Below are positions 24,814 through 38,400 of a stretch of 64,000 nucleotides of DNA, in pieces. Every line of letters begins with the position of its first letter. Positions within the stretch are counted from its first letter, which is position 1. Below the pieces are notes generated by a model. That model was not told the origin of the DNA. It worked only from the letters and a program-made list of their open reading frames with translations, and did not search any database. A program made the translations under genes and the position numbers. This stretch comes from Seriola aureovittata (Eukaryota > Chordata > Actinopteri > Carangiformes > Carangidae), in contig NC_079374.1 of NCBI RefSeq assembly GCF_021018895.1, forward strand, positions 7,839,712 through 7,903,711, given 5' to 3'.

Positions 24814-26411
24814 CTGATAAAAAGAGAACAATGATCAACATGCGAAAGTCTTCCATGTCATTTGCATAGATTTTTCTTCAGTACAAAAACATAAAGTGAC
24901 AACAATCTATGAAGCTACAGCCAGAGATCAAGGACACAGAACAAATTACTTATATGTTGATATATACAGGACACACTACAACATATGTAAATGTACATTG
25001 CAGTCTGCAAGTAGTAGGGCAGTGACACATTTTCCTTTATTTTGGCTTCGTACTCCAACACACTGGATTTGAAATAAAATGCAGCTTTAAGGCAGTTTAT
25101 TCTAGTTCTATTTTCATCTGTCCAATGCAATTTTGTCACCTAATTAGGGGGCTACAAATAAAATCAGTTACAAACATTCAACATGCAAACATCCTCAAAC
25201 TAAAGCTGAAAGTCAAATCCAATGTGCCAGAGCAGAGTCAACACAATGAAAATGTGACTGTCCTACTACTTACAGCCTGTACTTATAGACATTGTATTAT
25301 CAGTAGTGATGTAAAAGATACTGAATGTCAGAAAATCATGTATTCAAGCATTCTCATTCATTTTCATTCTTGTTCAATCCATTTGTTTTTTTCTAAAAGC
25401 ATAAACTTTTAGAAAAAAGGAAATATAATTGATAACACAGCAACTGGGGATTAGTCAGCTCAGAATGTGAGACAGCAGCTTTAGGACTCAGAGCAAGCTA
25501 CAAAACAACGTGTCAACTGGTCTGAGTAAAGCCGGTCAATAACGTATCGAATCATACATCCAAACTAACATACTGGGTCAGCATGTTGGGTCACTAGGTG
25601 GATCGTCTCAAACTCGAACAATTGGTTTGTTTATTAAAAAAAAAAAAAAAAAAAAAAAAAAGTCATGTCACTGATGCTGCTGGGAAAAAGTTTGAAGGTG
25701 AGATATTGGCTGTGTACACAGTAGCAAACAGACTGACACTATGCATTCTTGATTATCTGAATCATTCAGTTTCAATCAAACACTTCTGTGAGGATGACTG
25801 CCCTAAAAAGTGTATTTTCCCATGAAACATTATTGGGCTCTGGCAGCATTAATAATGCATTGCTGCTTTTTAACGTCCAATGCAGAGGCAGTTCTTGGCA
25901 GCCCATGCTAATGCTATTGACCACCAGTTCTTTCCACAATGATGCTGTTTGTTAGCATTACTTTGAAACACAATTTTATGAGACAAGGAAGTCAGAAATT
26001 TGTGATAAAATTATAATGGCAGCTACTATATCGTTAAGAGAGAAGATTAGAAATCCACAGTAGACACAGAATGAGGAGTTCATCACTGTTCAAAAGATCA
26101 AAGAAGCCCTCGGGGGGTATTGGATATGCAGAGTCACAGCTAGAGGAGTGACGTAATATTGCGCAGCTGTAACAGATCACATTCGTCACATTTTGTGTTG
26201 CTTTTATGATCATGCACACGCAAGATTGAACAACTGTAGCTATGTAGTTTCAACCATAGTTTATCAAGTGTATTGTCAGTTTGAGATTCATTTGCCCATG
26301 TTGTGGAACAAAGACACATAAACGCTAATTACTTGTCTGTTTAATGGTCTGTCTATTATGTTTACCTACGACAGCAAAGCAAGTGTTTTCACCTTGTGAG
26401 TCTGTATCTCT

Positions 26412-26458
<47 letters not shown>

Positions 26459-29400
26459 CATGGCAAAATGTGGTCCTGGAGAAACCTACTGTAGCAGGAA
26501 TTTTATATGTCTCTCCATCTATGGACAGATTTTATCAGCATGACAGCGTTGCAACTGAACAAGACAGTCACATTTTTACAGGTGTGTAGTTGAGATCAAA
26601 ATGAAGGCTGATAAGATAATACGGTCTGATCCGTGAGTACTGAGTAGTCATTTTATAATGTAGCAGTAACGTGTGAAAATTAGATGGTGTCCTTAAAAAA
26701 AACAAGATTGTAATATTTATAGTGTTTCTACAACAACCCAAATAGCTGACCTACCTAGTCTCCTTTAGTTTTTTCTATCTTTTAAGATAAAATAATAAAT
26801 AGGATCCACTGAATTAGTTCTGCATTTAAAAACCCGCTTAGCAGCATACACAAAAATGATGCGTACCTGGAGGAGGGTTTAAATAGACACTGTTACAGGT
26901 CAGAAGTTTCTTAATGAACTGGAAATATTCCAGGCTGTATTGCATTCGGTTGTGCATGAATTGGACGTTCTGCTTGCGGACGCTGCACTCGATGACACCA
27001 GGCATCTTGACCTGATGTGGCTTGGTGGAGGAGATGGTCAGCTCCGAGATGTACTTGACAAGCTCGCTGTCCTTGTCCAGTGAGTCCATACGCTCATAGA
27101 ATAGGATGTAGGCATTCCACCAGCGCTTCTGCCTCCGGTACGACATCCTTTTCATCATATGATCGAACACCTCACCCATGTATTCCCCTCCAAAGCACTG
27201 GTTCTTCATTTCCTCCTCATCATCCATCTTGCACTCAGTCACATCACCATCATCAAACTTATACCAACGGTTCTTCTCGCCATCACCCCCGTTCCTCTGG
27301 ATTATGTAGGAGTAGTAGTGTCCACCGCTGGCCTGGCCTGAGTGGACCAGCACTCCCACCAGACGATACTTGGAGCTGCCTGGTGGTGTGGGTTCAGAGG
27401 GCTCATTCTGTTGGATCACCTGGTTCTCCGGGTTGACGTCATCGCCCTCTAACTTGGCCACACCAGCTACTGTGTACGGCTCCATATCCAGCTCCCTGGG
27501 GAACTCAAAGTAGTCATTAAACTTGATGGCACACTCCCTCTCCCAGTCATAGTCAAAGCGCTTCAGCTGGATGGCCAGGACTGGTGGCAGCTTCTTAATC
27601 AGCAGGCGCTTCACTGTGTCCACCTGAGAAGGAGAGCAAACATTCGATTATCTTTCTGGCCCAATAAAAAAAAATCTTACAGAAGTTAATGAGGAAAAGA
27701 AAACAGATCATTTAAGTAAACGATGGGACGACTATTAACGCCTGCTCCATCAGATGGGTGCTCCACTCTCACCTTCTTATTACACTTCTCACAGTGGTAG
27801 GCATTGGCTCCCTCCAGCAGATCTCCTTTAACATACTGCTCCATGGAGTCCAACAGGTTCTGGTGGTTTCTGATGTCTACATTGAGTGTTGTGAATGACT
27901 CCTCACACTCATACCTGACAACACAAACAATTATTAGACAAGAAGAACCCAAGGTGGTTTCAAGTTTTTTATTTTTGAATTATTTAAGTAACTAAACACA
28001 GGGAGAAGGACTGCACACACCTGTGGGGGCAACCCTGACAGATCTTCTGATCAGCAAAGGACCCTCCCAGAACTTTGCTGAGCATGGCAGGGTGGCCAAG
28101 GGCTTTCAGAGCTTCATCCAGACTGTCCACCAAAGAGTTGAAGAACTCCAGAGCATCATGCTGCTCCCGCAAGTTCACTGGCTCACCCCATAACCTAAAA
28201 AGGATGGAACCGTGAAGACAATCAGACATCATCAACTGCAAAACAGGTAGAAACCAGTGCCAATTAAGATGACTATGAATTTTCAACATACCTGAACTGT
28301 TTCCAGAATCCCCTAGGGACATAGTACTGCAGTCTGGATGCAGCCAGATGGCCAAAGATGACCTGTAGGTGACGCAGTACCCCAATGTTGTACTCTTTCC
28401 TGTCCTCCGACTTACTGGAGGGCTTATCATCAAACTGATGGTGGTAGCTGAACACCTCATCACGAGGATCCACATTACTCTGTGGAGACACAAAACATAG
28501 ATGAAATGCAAATAACCATGTCTTCCTACATCTACAACTCTTACTTTATTTCTTTTTGGCTACCATATGTCATGGTGCCATCTCCACAAGGAGAAGGGAC
28601 TTAAGAGTAATGGCTCTTCATATTCTCTCAAGCTATTTATCATTAGAAACTTTTATGGTAATTATGCTGCCCTCAGCTCCAAACTCAGCCAACATGGCCT
28701 ATGAGCCTGGAGTTGGCCAGTTTGTCAGTCACTGGATGCTGAGAAAGGATGAATGTCATCATGGGGCAAAAACTTTATTACAAAACAAACTCTCACAATA
28801 CCTCATTCTCCTGCTTCTCATCTCCTGACATGTCATCGTCCACATCAGTGCCTGTGCCCTCAATGGCGAGGATGCCATTGCGGATGGGAGGGATCATGTA
28901 CAGCTGCTGAATGACTGAGTTCATATAACAGGTGGCCCCAGCATTCTTCAGGCCAACAAAGCCTTTGTTGGGCCGTGGCCCCACCGGAGGCAAGTACTCC
29001 CACTCTGTCAATGTTTCACAACCTGGAAAGAGAGGTAAGAAAAAATTGCATTCACGCATACTGTCATTTACAAATTGACAGTGGCATCCATCAGTAAAAC
29101 TGCCACACTGGCATCTCCCTACCTAAGTAGTACATGTCTGTCAGAGTGTCAACTATCTGCTTGAGGTTGCGAACACAGCCGACAGCCAGTGCTACCAGGA
29201 GCTCAAAGCCAGCGTTGATGGAGGCAGGGGTGCTGCACACTGGGATGGCCTGCTCTGTGGGGAACTCCCCACTCTTCATGTACTGCAGGTAAACATTAGA
29301 TGCCGGGAAGATGAAGTCATCAATCAGCTCCTAATGAGGAAGAAAAGGAGAGACAGGTTCTTAGTCATGTTATAAGAAGAAAAGAAAATTTTTCTCTTTA

Positions 29401-32400
29401 TATTACCTGTTTCAGGTATTGTCTGTTTATTGTACCTTAATGAGGTTTGCTCCTCCCTTCTCACAGCCGATGTAATATTTCTTCTCTGGGGTCTGGAAGG
29501 CTAGAAGTTCTTTGGTGACTCCAAGGTGGCCCTCCAGGATGGTCTCCTCTACACCGGTCTCCCCTGTCCTCTTAACCTCATCCTACAAAATGCAAACATT
29601 GAACATCAGCTCTACCACACACTCATCTGTGAGGGCATAATAATAGATACACTAAAATTGTACACATGTATTTTTTAATGGGCGTGTTACAACATACTGG
29701 ACTAAATATTTAGGGTATTAAAAACAGATCATCAATATATGGTTAATAAGCATTTTTACCCTTATCCGTTTCAGCCAGTCAATCTCATTGTTGAGCAGCA
29801 CCTCAGCATTTGGCAGGTTTATGTTGCTGTTATAGGCATAGTTCAGCAGATGTCTTAGCAAAGTGAAGTAGTCACCAGCATGTTTGGCTCGCTCCTTGGC
29901 TGTACTCTGGACATAGACATGGACAATTTGAAATTAGGAACCTGTAAGCGGTTAACCGTCACTATGGTAAAGCATTATAATGCATATAATAAAAGAGGGT
30001 AGGGACAAATTATAGTATTTAAAAACACAAGGCATATAGTCACTCACCCCTAGCACAGTGAAGAGGAGGGTGATAAAGAAGAGGAGGGGTCGATGGCCCA
30101 TACAGCACCTAGTTGCCATCAGGAAAAACTGCTCCTGGGCCATCTGACGAACAGATCTGTCAAAGACAGATAACAACCTCAGCATCATTATATCAAAACT
30201 GTGAAGGGCTACAGATGATGTCTCCTGTTTCAGTCAGTTCATATATGCTTCAGCAGTTGGTTGGAAAGTATACTGATTCTTACTTGCTATGGCAGTGTAG
30301 CAGCAAGTCAATGATGAAGGTCTGCCAGGCTTTCTCCTTACTGAGTGTGTCCAGAGCCGTGGGCATGAGGGCAAAACACAGTGTCATCACTTCCAGGGCC
30401 TCGCAGCACACCTGCTCATCTTCACCATCTGGCTCCTTAGCTGCATTTGTCTAACAAGAAAAACAAAGATGAAATATATTATGCAAAAATGGGTTGTATC
30501 TTGCTTTTAGCTCAGGACCTTTTACAGCCAAGCTTTTACTGCCCTGCCTCCTAGGTTATACAACAGTCTGCATATCTATTAAGGAATGATGTACAGCAGA
30601 CTTTATTCCATTATGGGTGTCAACCACTTTAATGTGCTCTTGTGATGTTTTTTAAAATATATGGAGGACATTTAATAAAACAACTCTCACAAACAGAAAT
30701 ATTCAAAGGCAACTGAACATTTACCTTCTCATATATCTTGCTGATTTCTTCATTGGAACTGAAGACGAGCTGCACTGTACCACAGCCTGATGCCCACACT
30801 ATTTTCTGTACCGCTCGGATCACACAAATGTCTGGGATGTACTTTGATGCCTGGAAGAAATTCTGGTGAAAAAAGTAGTCCAACAAAATCTATTATTACA
30901 AACAGTACCACTCAATAAAAATAGATTATCATCCTCTCATCCTGTGTTCGTTTGAATTTAAATTTCTTGCAATCCTCTTCTCAACTTTACATTTAATAAT
31001 ATATCAAATATCATATTTTCAAGAGTGGGTTTCTACCTTTATTAACAGCTTCTGTGTTTATACTCTAAACCTTAAATTACCACCTGTCATTCAGTATAAA
31101 CTATTTAAAATATTTCTTAAAATTCATTACCATCGCCACTTCTGAGTATTCAAATCTTACAAATCCCTGCATAATCATTCCTTTAAGATTTTTTGTTACC
31201 TCATCAGAAATCTGCTGGGCTAGGCGGATGGCTACGTTGCGCAGCATGCATTCTGAGGCAGGGTTAGGGATGTTTTGCAGGGCACTCTGAAGCACCAGGG
31301 CCTGGTCATGGGTGGCCTGGTTAATCTGTTGACAACGCAGGGCGGGGGGTGGTAGCGTGGAGAAAAATGAAGACATGTCACTAGAGATATGGCAGTCAAC
31401 CATTGAAGAAGTAGTTATACAGGTATGTGTCTGTGTGAGTTATATGTGCGGCCTAACCGGAGAGACAGGAATATTTCCCTCAGCGTTGGGCTGGCAGGCC
31501 TCAGCCACAGCCTTCACATGTCCAAAGCCCACAGCAGTAAGGAGGAGCTTAGCTATCTTCAGCGCGTTAAGGTAAGCCCCACGCCGGGTCTCCATATCTG
31601 CTGATGGGAGGAAGTTGTTCCTGGTGAGCATGCTCAACACCAGGGGCAGCCCGCCGCTCTTCAAGAAGTTATACTGGAAGTCGCTGGCATCCTCGCCCAG
31701 AGTGGCACTGGCGGGCATCAGCAAAGCATACACAACCTGGAACATGGGTAAGAATAGTGTGAACCATCTAATAGATGGACAGAAACAATGGGCCTTGTCT
31801 TACACAGCAGGATTACTGGGTTATTTAGGTAGGTATACTGAATTATGATTGTTACCGCGGTTGCGACACTGCACACTCCAGTCAACACACAACAATACAC
31901 TTCAATGTCTTAGGCTAGACGGGCTAAGAATGCAAAATATGGTTCTCAGGGCACATAATTGTCACAGCTTGTGATGCAAAGGTAGAGTGACACTCACCTC
32001 TATGAGGTAGAGCACTTGTGAGGGTGAGGGGCCGAAGAAGCGCGAGTCCAGTGACGGACTGAGGCTGTTCTCACCAAGCTTAGCATGGTCCAGACACACA
32101 GCTCTCAGATTCTCCACTGTAGTGTTATCTGAGGATACAAAAACATGGCACTGAGCTACCATTGCCTGTGTGTGCTTGTGTAGGTGTATGTTTTCCTCAA
32201 GTGAATTGGTTGAAAGCAAAAAATTGTGAGCACAGGTGCACATATACCTGGGGGCATGAGTTTCATGAGAACTCGAGCTCCATCTCTAAGCAGAGGCATG
32301 TTGAGGTTGCAGCCCAGGTCAGCAACCTGCCACAGGAAGGAGATGTAGCGCAGATGCAGCGACATAATCTGTAAAATATGGCAGAGGGTGTTATAGTACT

Positions 32401-35400
32401 GCTGTTCACACATTGATCAACACACAATGACACACCTCTGTATCATAAATTCAGTGTCAACATCAGGGTTTAGATTTTCACTTTTACATTTGCAACCATG
32501 GAAATCACTGTCAAGGGATTGCTCCAGATTCTTGGTTTCCCCATGTGGTACATAATAGATTAACACAACTGGCTCACAAAATTACCATTCACATGCACAA
32601 CATCTGTCACACATCATCAATTAACAATTTAATTACAGAATCACTCAACCGTTGTTATCCAGGCTGTTTGGGGGTAACATTGAAATAGTTGTGTGTATAC
32701 AGTGCCTGTGCTATAAACTCACCACACCAGGAAGACAGCTCTCCACTTCAGGGTTGGGTCCATCGCTGTAGTGGTTTCCATGGTTACCAGGAGAGCCAGT
32801 GGATGAGTCAGAGGAGCTGTCTGGGCTTGAAGGCATGTTGGCACTCACCTGGGTTAGCTTGGCCGTGATCAGCTATACAAAAAAAAACAGCTAGTTTGAG
32901 TAAATGTTGATCTAATGGATGGAAAACTAACTAACTAAACTATCTTATTTTTGATGTGACCACAATGGCTAGGATCACATTATTTTTAATGTATTATTAA
33001 AGAACAGTAATAATAAAAACACTTATTGCATGTACATAAAATTTAAAAAAACAAACAAACAAAAAAACATACAGCACCGCCCTTGCAATAGAACATTTCT
33101 TTTTTCAGTGCTAGAAAAAAGCACATTCTCACCGTTTTGTCCTTCAAATTCAGCTGTCCAATCAGCTTCCTGTCATCAGCTGGATCAACAACCTCTCCAC
33201 CAATAAAGAGCTCTATCTTCGTATGTGCAGCATTAGCTTTGATCCTGGTTAAGATGCCGCGCCGAACTGAGCCAATTGTGTCATTGGTGTGTGACCAGAT
33301 ATCCAGGTCATCTACCTGACGCCCTTGGTTGGGGAAACGTACGATCAACGTGATATGCTTCCCACGGAAAGCTCTGCAAGAGAAATGGAATAAAGAGATT
33401 TATGGTGAAACTGCAAAAAACATGCCACCTTGTTCATCTCACTGTGAGGCAGATGGCAATGAATGTGAATAAAGCAGAAATAGAATAATATGGAGCACAC
33501 ACTAAAAGGGGAAAACAGAGGTCTTCAGTTATGTTGGGCAACAACTTATTGAATTTTGAGTGGGTAATTTACATTAATTATAATATTTCACCTGCAAAAA
33601 AAGCTTACTGCAGTGCCTGGGTTGGCAATAATGTTGGTTAGGTTTATTTTTGTCCCTTTATCTGCAGCTGAAACTCATGATACTGCGAAGTGTCTTTGGT
33701 GACTTGGAGTCTTTTTTCTTGTGAAAGCCTCAGCCATTCGATGTACAGTGATATGTTAACATGTTTCATTGTGATTGTACCTGGACATAGGCAGTATAGT
33801 CCTCTCCTCATGGTAGTCACTGTCACACTCATTGATGTACTCTTTGAGTACAGTGAGAACTCGGACCATGCGGATGGCCTCCTGACGCGCGCAATTGATG
33901 CTGTCTTTGTCTCCATCCAACACACACAGGGTGTCATAAGATGCCTTCAGACGGTCAAAACATGACTGGATGAAATCCTCATGAATTTCAACCTAAAGGG
34001 AAGAAACAGGTAAAAAAATAAAGACAGGCACCTTGACATTACACCAAATTATTTGAAATGACCTCTAAACACATACTTTGCAACTACAAAAGAGAGAAAA
34101 ACAAACAAAAGCTGATTAAACCTCTACAGAACAGTCTCTCTACCTGATTGACTTGTAGTTTTGGTCCAAGGTTGGTATAGATCTCTTTGAGCAGGTCTAT
34201 TGCACGGCTAGCGATGTCATCACTTCCTTGAATTACCACCTGGGAGAGAGGAGAATATGAAAAAAATTGTATTTTTTTCTTCAAGCTGCTTTTTCAGCCC
34301 ATACAAGTCTGTGGCAAACCAAGGCACTAAGGAAAGAGGAGCCTCATTACTGACCACTCAAGATCCAATAGGGGGCAAAACAATACGTACTACAGCACTG
34401 CTGTTTCTTGTCTTGTAATATAGTAGCAAACAGAACACAATCCCTTAGTGTAAACGATGAGACACTAGAGAAGTTCACTTTAGTTACCAGAGGAATGAAT
34501 TATTAATATTGTCAAGTGTATTTTAGCATCTTGTGTATGAGTTTACAATGTACAAATATGGTAGTAAATCTCTTCATCCTTGCAGTCACACCTATCAAAA
34601 TGTGCTCTGGGAGGAAAGATGATCTCAAATAAATATGAACAGTGCCCGTCATACCTCTGCCCACTGAACAACTTCTCCTTTGTTGATAGTGCAATTCCTA
34701 CCTCAAGGCTACAATGGCAAGTGTACAGTACTGACAAAGAGAGCGGCTGTTGATCACATGTGCACCGAGCTTTGACCCATATATCAAAGTTTTAAAAGTG
34801 TGTGAGTATAAAAAGAGCCGAACAAATGAAACTATGGTTGGAAACATGAGCACACAGTGCACCTCGTCGTACAGTCAGAACTACAACTGAAACATATGAC
34901 CCACATGTCTTTTCCAACAAAGTGTTTCCAGTCCGTATGATATTCCATTTTGAAAAGGAAGGAAACAGACTCTAAATCTACCCCCAATAAACAAAAACCT
35001 CTACTTTTGTGTGGCTGTTGCATCAAATCTCCTCACCCTCCAGAGGTAGTCCAAGCCTATTAGTTCCAGGTCATCCATCATGTAGGCCCTGCGCTTTGCT
35101 ACCAGCTTGCCCTCCCTGCAGTTGACAGCCTTGAAGAACCTCTCAAAGCACTTCATGCCATTCTCCGTCAGCAGAGATGGGTCCAACTGCAGAACATTGT
35201 TCTCAAAGAAGTCCTTATTGATGTCCGGGTCCAGGTCCGGTTCATCACCCATCAGCTTGGAGTACCTATTGGGTTGCAGCAAAGTAACACAGCAATCAGA
35301 CCTGCCATGTCTGCTGATTAATAAAGGTAAGGGAATTAATTCAAGCCAAAAGGCAAGAGGAGATAAAAATCCAACAGTACCATTTGAAGCAGGCCTCACG

Positions 35401-38400
35401 GTCACAGAGAAACACTGCATTCTCAGCCAGACACTTCCAGATCTGCTTGGCCTGAGGGGCACACAGCCACAATTGGCCATCCTTGAGCAGGAACCTGACA
35501 GAAAAAAACAAAGAAAATCAATAGTGGACACTGGTGGCCTGGAGGTTAGAGAAACGCACTTGTGAAGGTCACAGAATTGGTCCCAGACTTGCATCATAAT
35601 TGCTGCTGGGGTGAAGTCACTGGTTAGCACTTGCTCCTCCCTAATTATCCACCACTGTCCTTGAACAAGGTACTTCAATGAAGCAGCTTAGTGGCCACAG
35701 AGAAGTCTGAGAATGTACTGTGTAGCTCCCAGGCACAGCGCACAACAGAAAATATCCAGCCAACATTATAGTCACCACTCTTTAAGACCTGGTGCTGCAT
35801 TTTCTTCACTACATCATTACAATGCATAAATATGATCCCTGATTTTGACAACCAAAACAGATAAAAAAACCAACTAAAGACTGCTGAGCAACTTCAAAGT
35901 ATACCTCAATTGCAACAGAGTTTTATTTATAGTAGTTTTAGTATTTATTTTTAAAATCATTTCACATCATTTAATTTCAGCTTACATCTAGTTGTAGCCT
36001 CAGCTTTCATGAAACGATAACACTCTTGTTGATTGGATATATTTGAATGTGAGACAGTTAAGATTAAGTTGTACCTCAGGAAGTTGAGTCGTTCCTGTAC
36101 TTCCTGGACATGGCTGTAGCGGCTTCCTGGCCTGACCGTCTGGGGGTCAAACTCAGCTTGTTCTTCTGTAAAACCACACATACACCCTGTCAGACTCCAG
36201 ACAGAGCATAACCCTGATCCAACAGCTGAATCTTTGAGAATGAAATGTCTGACTAACACAAGGTAACATTTCTGGCCCCAAACAAAGTACCTTTGGAGAA
36301 CTGCCTCATTGTCTCCATGTAGGCTGAGAGGTTCTCAGCCACCAGGGTCACCAGGGCATGGTTATGCTGCAGCTGGTTGATCAAGTCATGGCGGTAAAAC
36401 ACATGAGGACTTCTCTGGGTTTGACTGAGGAGAAAACAGCAGGAGTGGTGGGTGTAAGGGGGACAAAAACAGATACTGAGTGAGGAAGCAAAATACTGAA
36501 AAACAAAAGTGAATGAAGCTGATATTTAAAATACCTTTAGTAATACAATTTCTGATTAAGAAAACATAACATGACTGATTTCTCATTTGTGTCTATCAGG
36601 GACATAAAGAAAGCAGCTTTTAGTGTATCTCTGTGTGTGTATATATGCATGTCAGAATAACCAGCAGAAGAAGTCATATCAATAAAGGACATTTCCTGCC
36701 TTGTTTCCACATAAAATGTATTTGGTTTTGAAAATCAAACTCGAGAACCAAATAAAACTGATTAAATTTTGATTGCCACATACTACAAAGAGCCACCTGG
36801 GAATTTCAAACACTATAATTTTATTGAAAAAAGAGGTGGCTCACATTTATCAAATTACTGCAGTGACATAATGACTCCAGTTTACTAATTAGCAGTGGCT
36901 ACATTCTGCTGAATAGTACAACTACAAACACATTCGAGAGACATTAAATTTCTCATGTCAAAACTCAAATGCATATTTGATTAAGTGAGTCGAAGGCATG
37001 AAATACCCCTGATATTTTGCATTGAATGATTTGAGCTGAAAGGAGCTGGCATCAGGAAGAATGGGGCTCCATCTCAAAGGACCTTTCATTTAGTTGTCTA
37101 ACTAACTAGTGTAAAGGACTATTCTGTGTGTGCACAATGGCTTGTGTTCAGTACTGAGAGACTGCACAGAAACTCCCACCAGGTGCCTCTAGAGAAATCT
37201 TGTACACTGGATGGAGTTTACCCAAAGATGTCTGTTATTTAGAAATAATCTAACTTACACCTTGTACACTGTTTGGGAATTGGCTTAAAATCAGTAAACA
37301 CCTTGATTTTATCAACCTGAAATTGTGTTCAATATTTAAAAAAAACACAAACACTGCATGTCAGATTATTTTCTAATTATACTGCTTAATAATAAAAATG
37401 AATATTCTAAGAATAAACAATGATAATTATTTGTGATTATCAATAGCAGATGTTATCAATATGTTATATTACTTGTCCTATTGATATTCAGTAACACCTA
37501 TGTTTCTCTTTAGGCTTCATTTTCAATTTATTAAACTTAAATCCAAGAGCTACAAAGAGTGTGATGAATGAACAAACACTTGCCTTACTATTAGTTAGAA
37601 TAAAAGTATCTTGTCTAAGTCTTGTCTGTTGCTTGGCTGAACTACACATGTGCAGGACTTTGAACAGGGGCTTGAATGAGGAATCAGTCATTTGAGATGA
37701 AACCCAAGAAAGAATTGCTTAAGCGTATTCATGGCAGAGATTTACATTTCATACAGTATTTATTATAAAAATGTCAAAGAGAAAGTTAGACTTGACGTAA
37801 CACAGAAATAGGTAGAACCCTGGAATTAGCACTCAACTTACCCCACTAAGTTCGTTTGTATGTTAATTGGCATTTTCTTTCTGAAAAACAACAGGCATGT
37901 ATACTACATATTTTCTACAGTGACTATTAAAAAAAGCACTACTTCAAATCAAAACAATTTACGAATAATGTTGAACAGTATGATCTCAAATCAGTCTTAC
38001 AGTAATTTCACAGATTTCCATGGTAATATTAAATTAAATGTTTTTATTTGTAAACCCTGGTTAAAACTTCCCTTTTTTTTAACTACTCCAGCTACCTGAC
38101 AACTTGTAGTCCACATAACTTCTGAATCCACTTTCACTTATCAGCATGTATAACAAAAAGGCCTGAAGTCAGTTTAACATATCACAGGTGAAAAGCACAG
38201 GTGTAAAAAATACAATTAATGAGGGCTGAATACCATTAAGATGCAATGGTTTCAAGGCCCTGGTATTGTAAATGCTGACAACCAGTCACAGCGACATTGG
38301 CAAAGAACAGAGCCATCATTCATGTTATTAGCAAGACCTGTGCTTTTCCTACTCTGGCGAGTGGCTTGGAGTAGGTAAGGTTGGACCTGATTCTATCAAC

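Noticed and set aside
26415..26457. CRISPR-like or regulatory tandem repeat
   Set aside because: It is a plain TG dinucleotide microsatellite without spacers; no CRISPR array occurs in the window.
35107..35565. 152-codon plus-strand ORF
   Set aside because: It is antisense to usp9x exons 15 and 16, with no similarity of its own.
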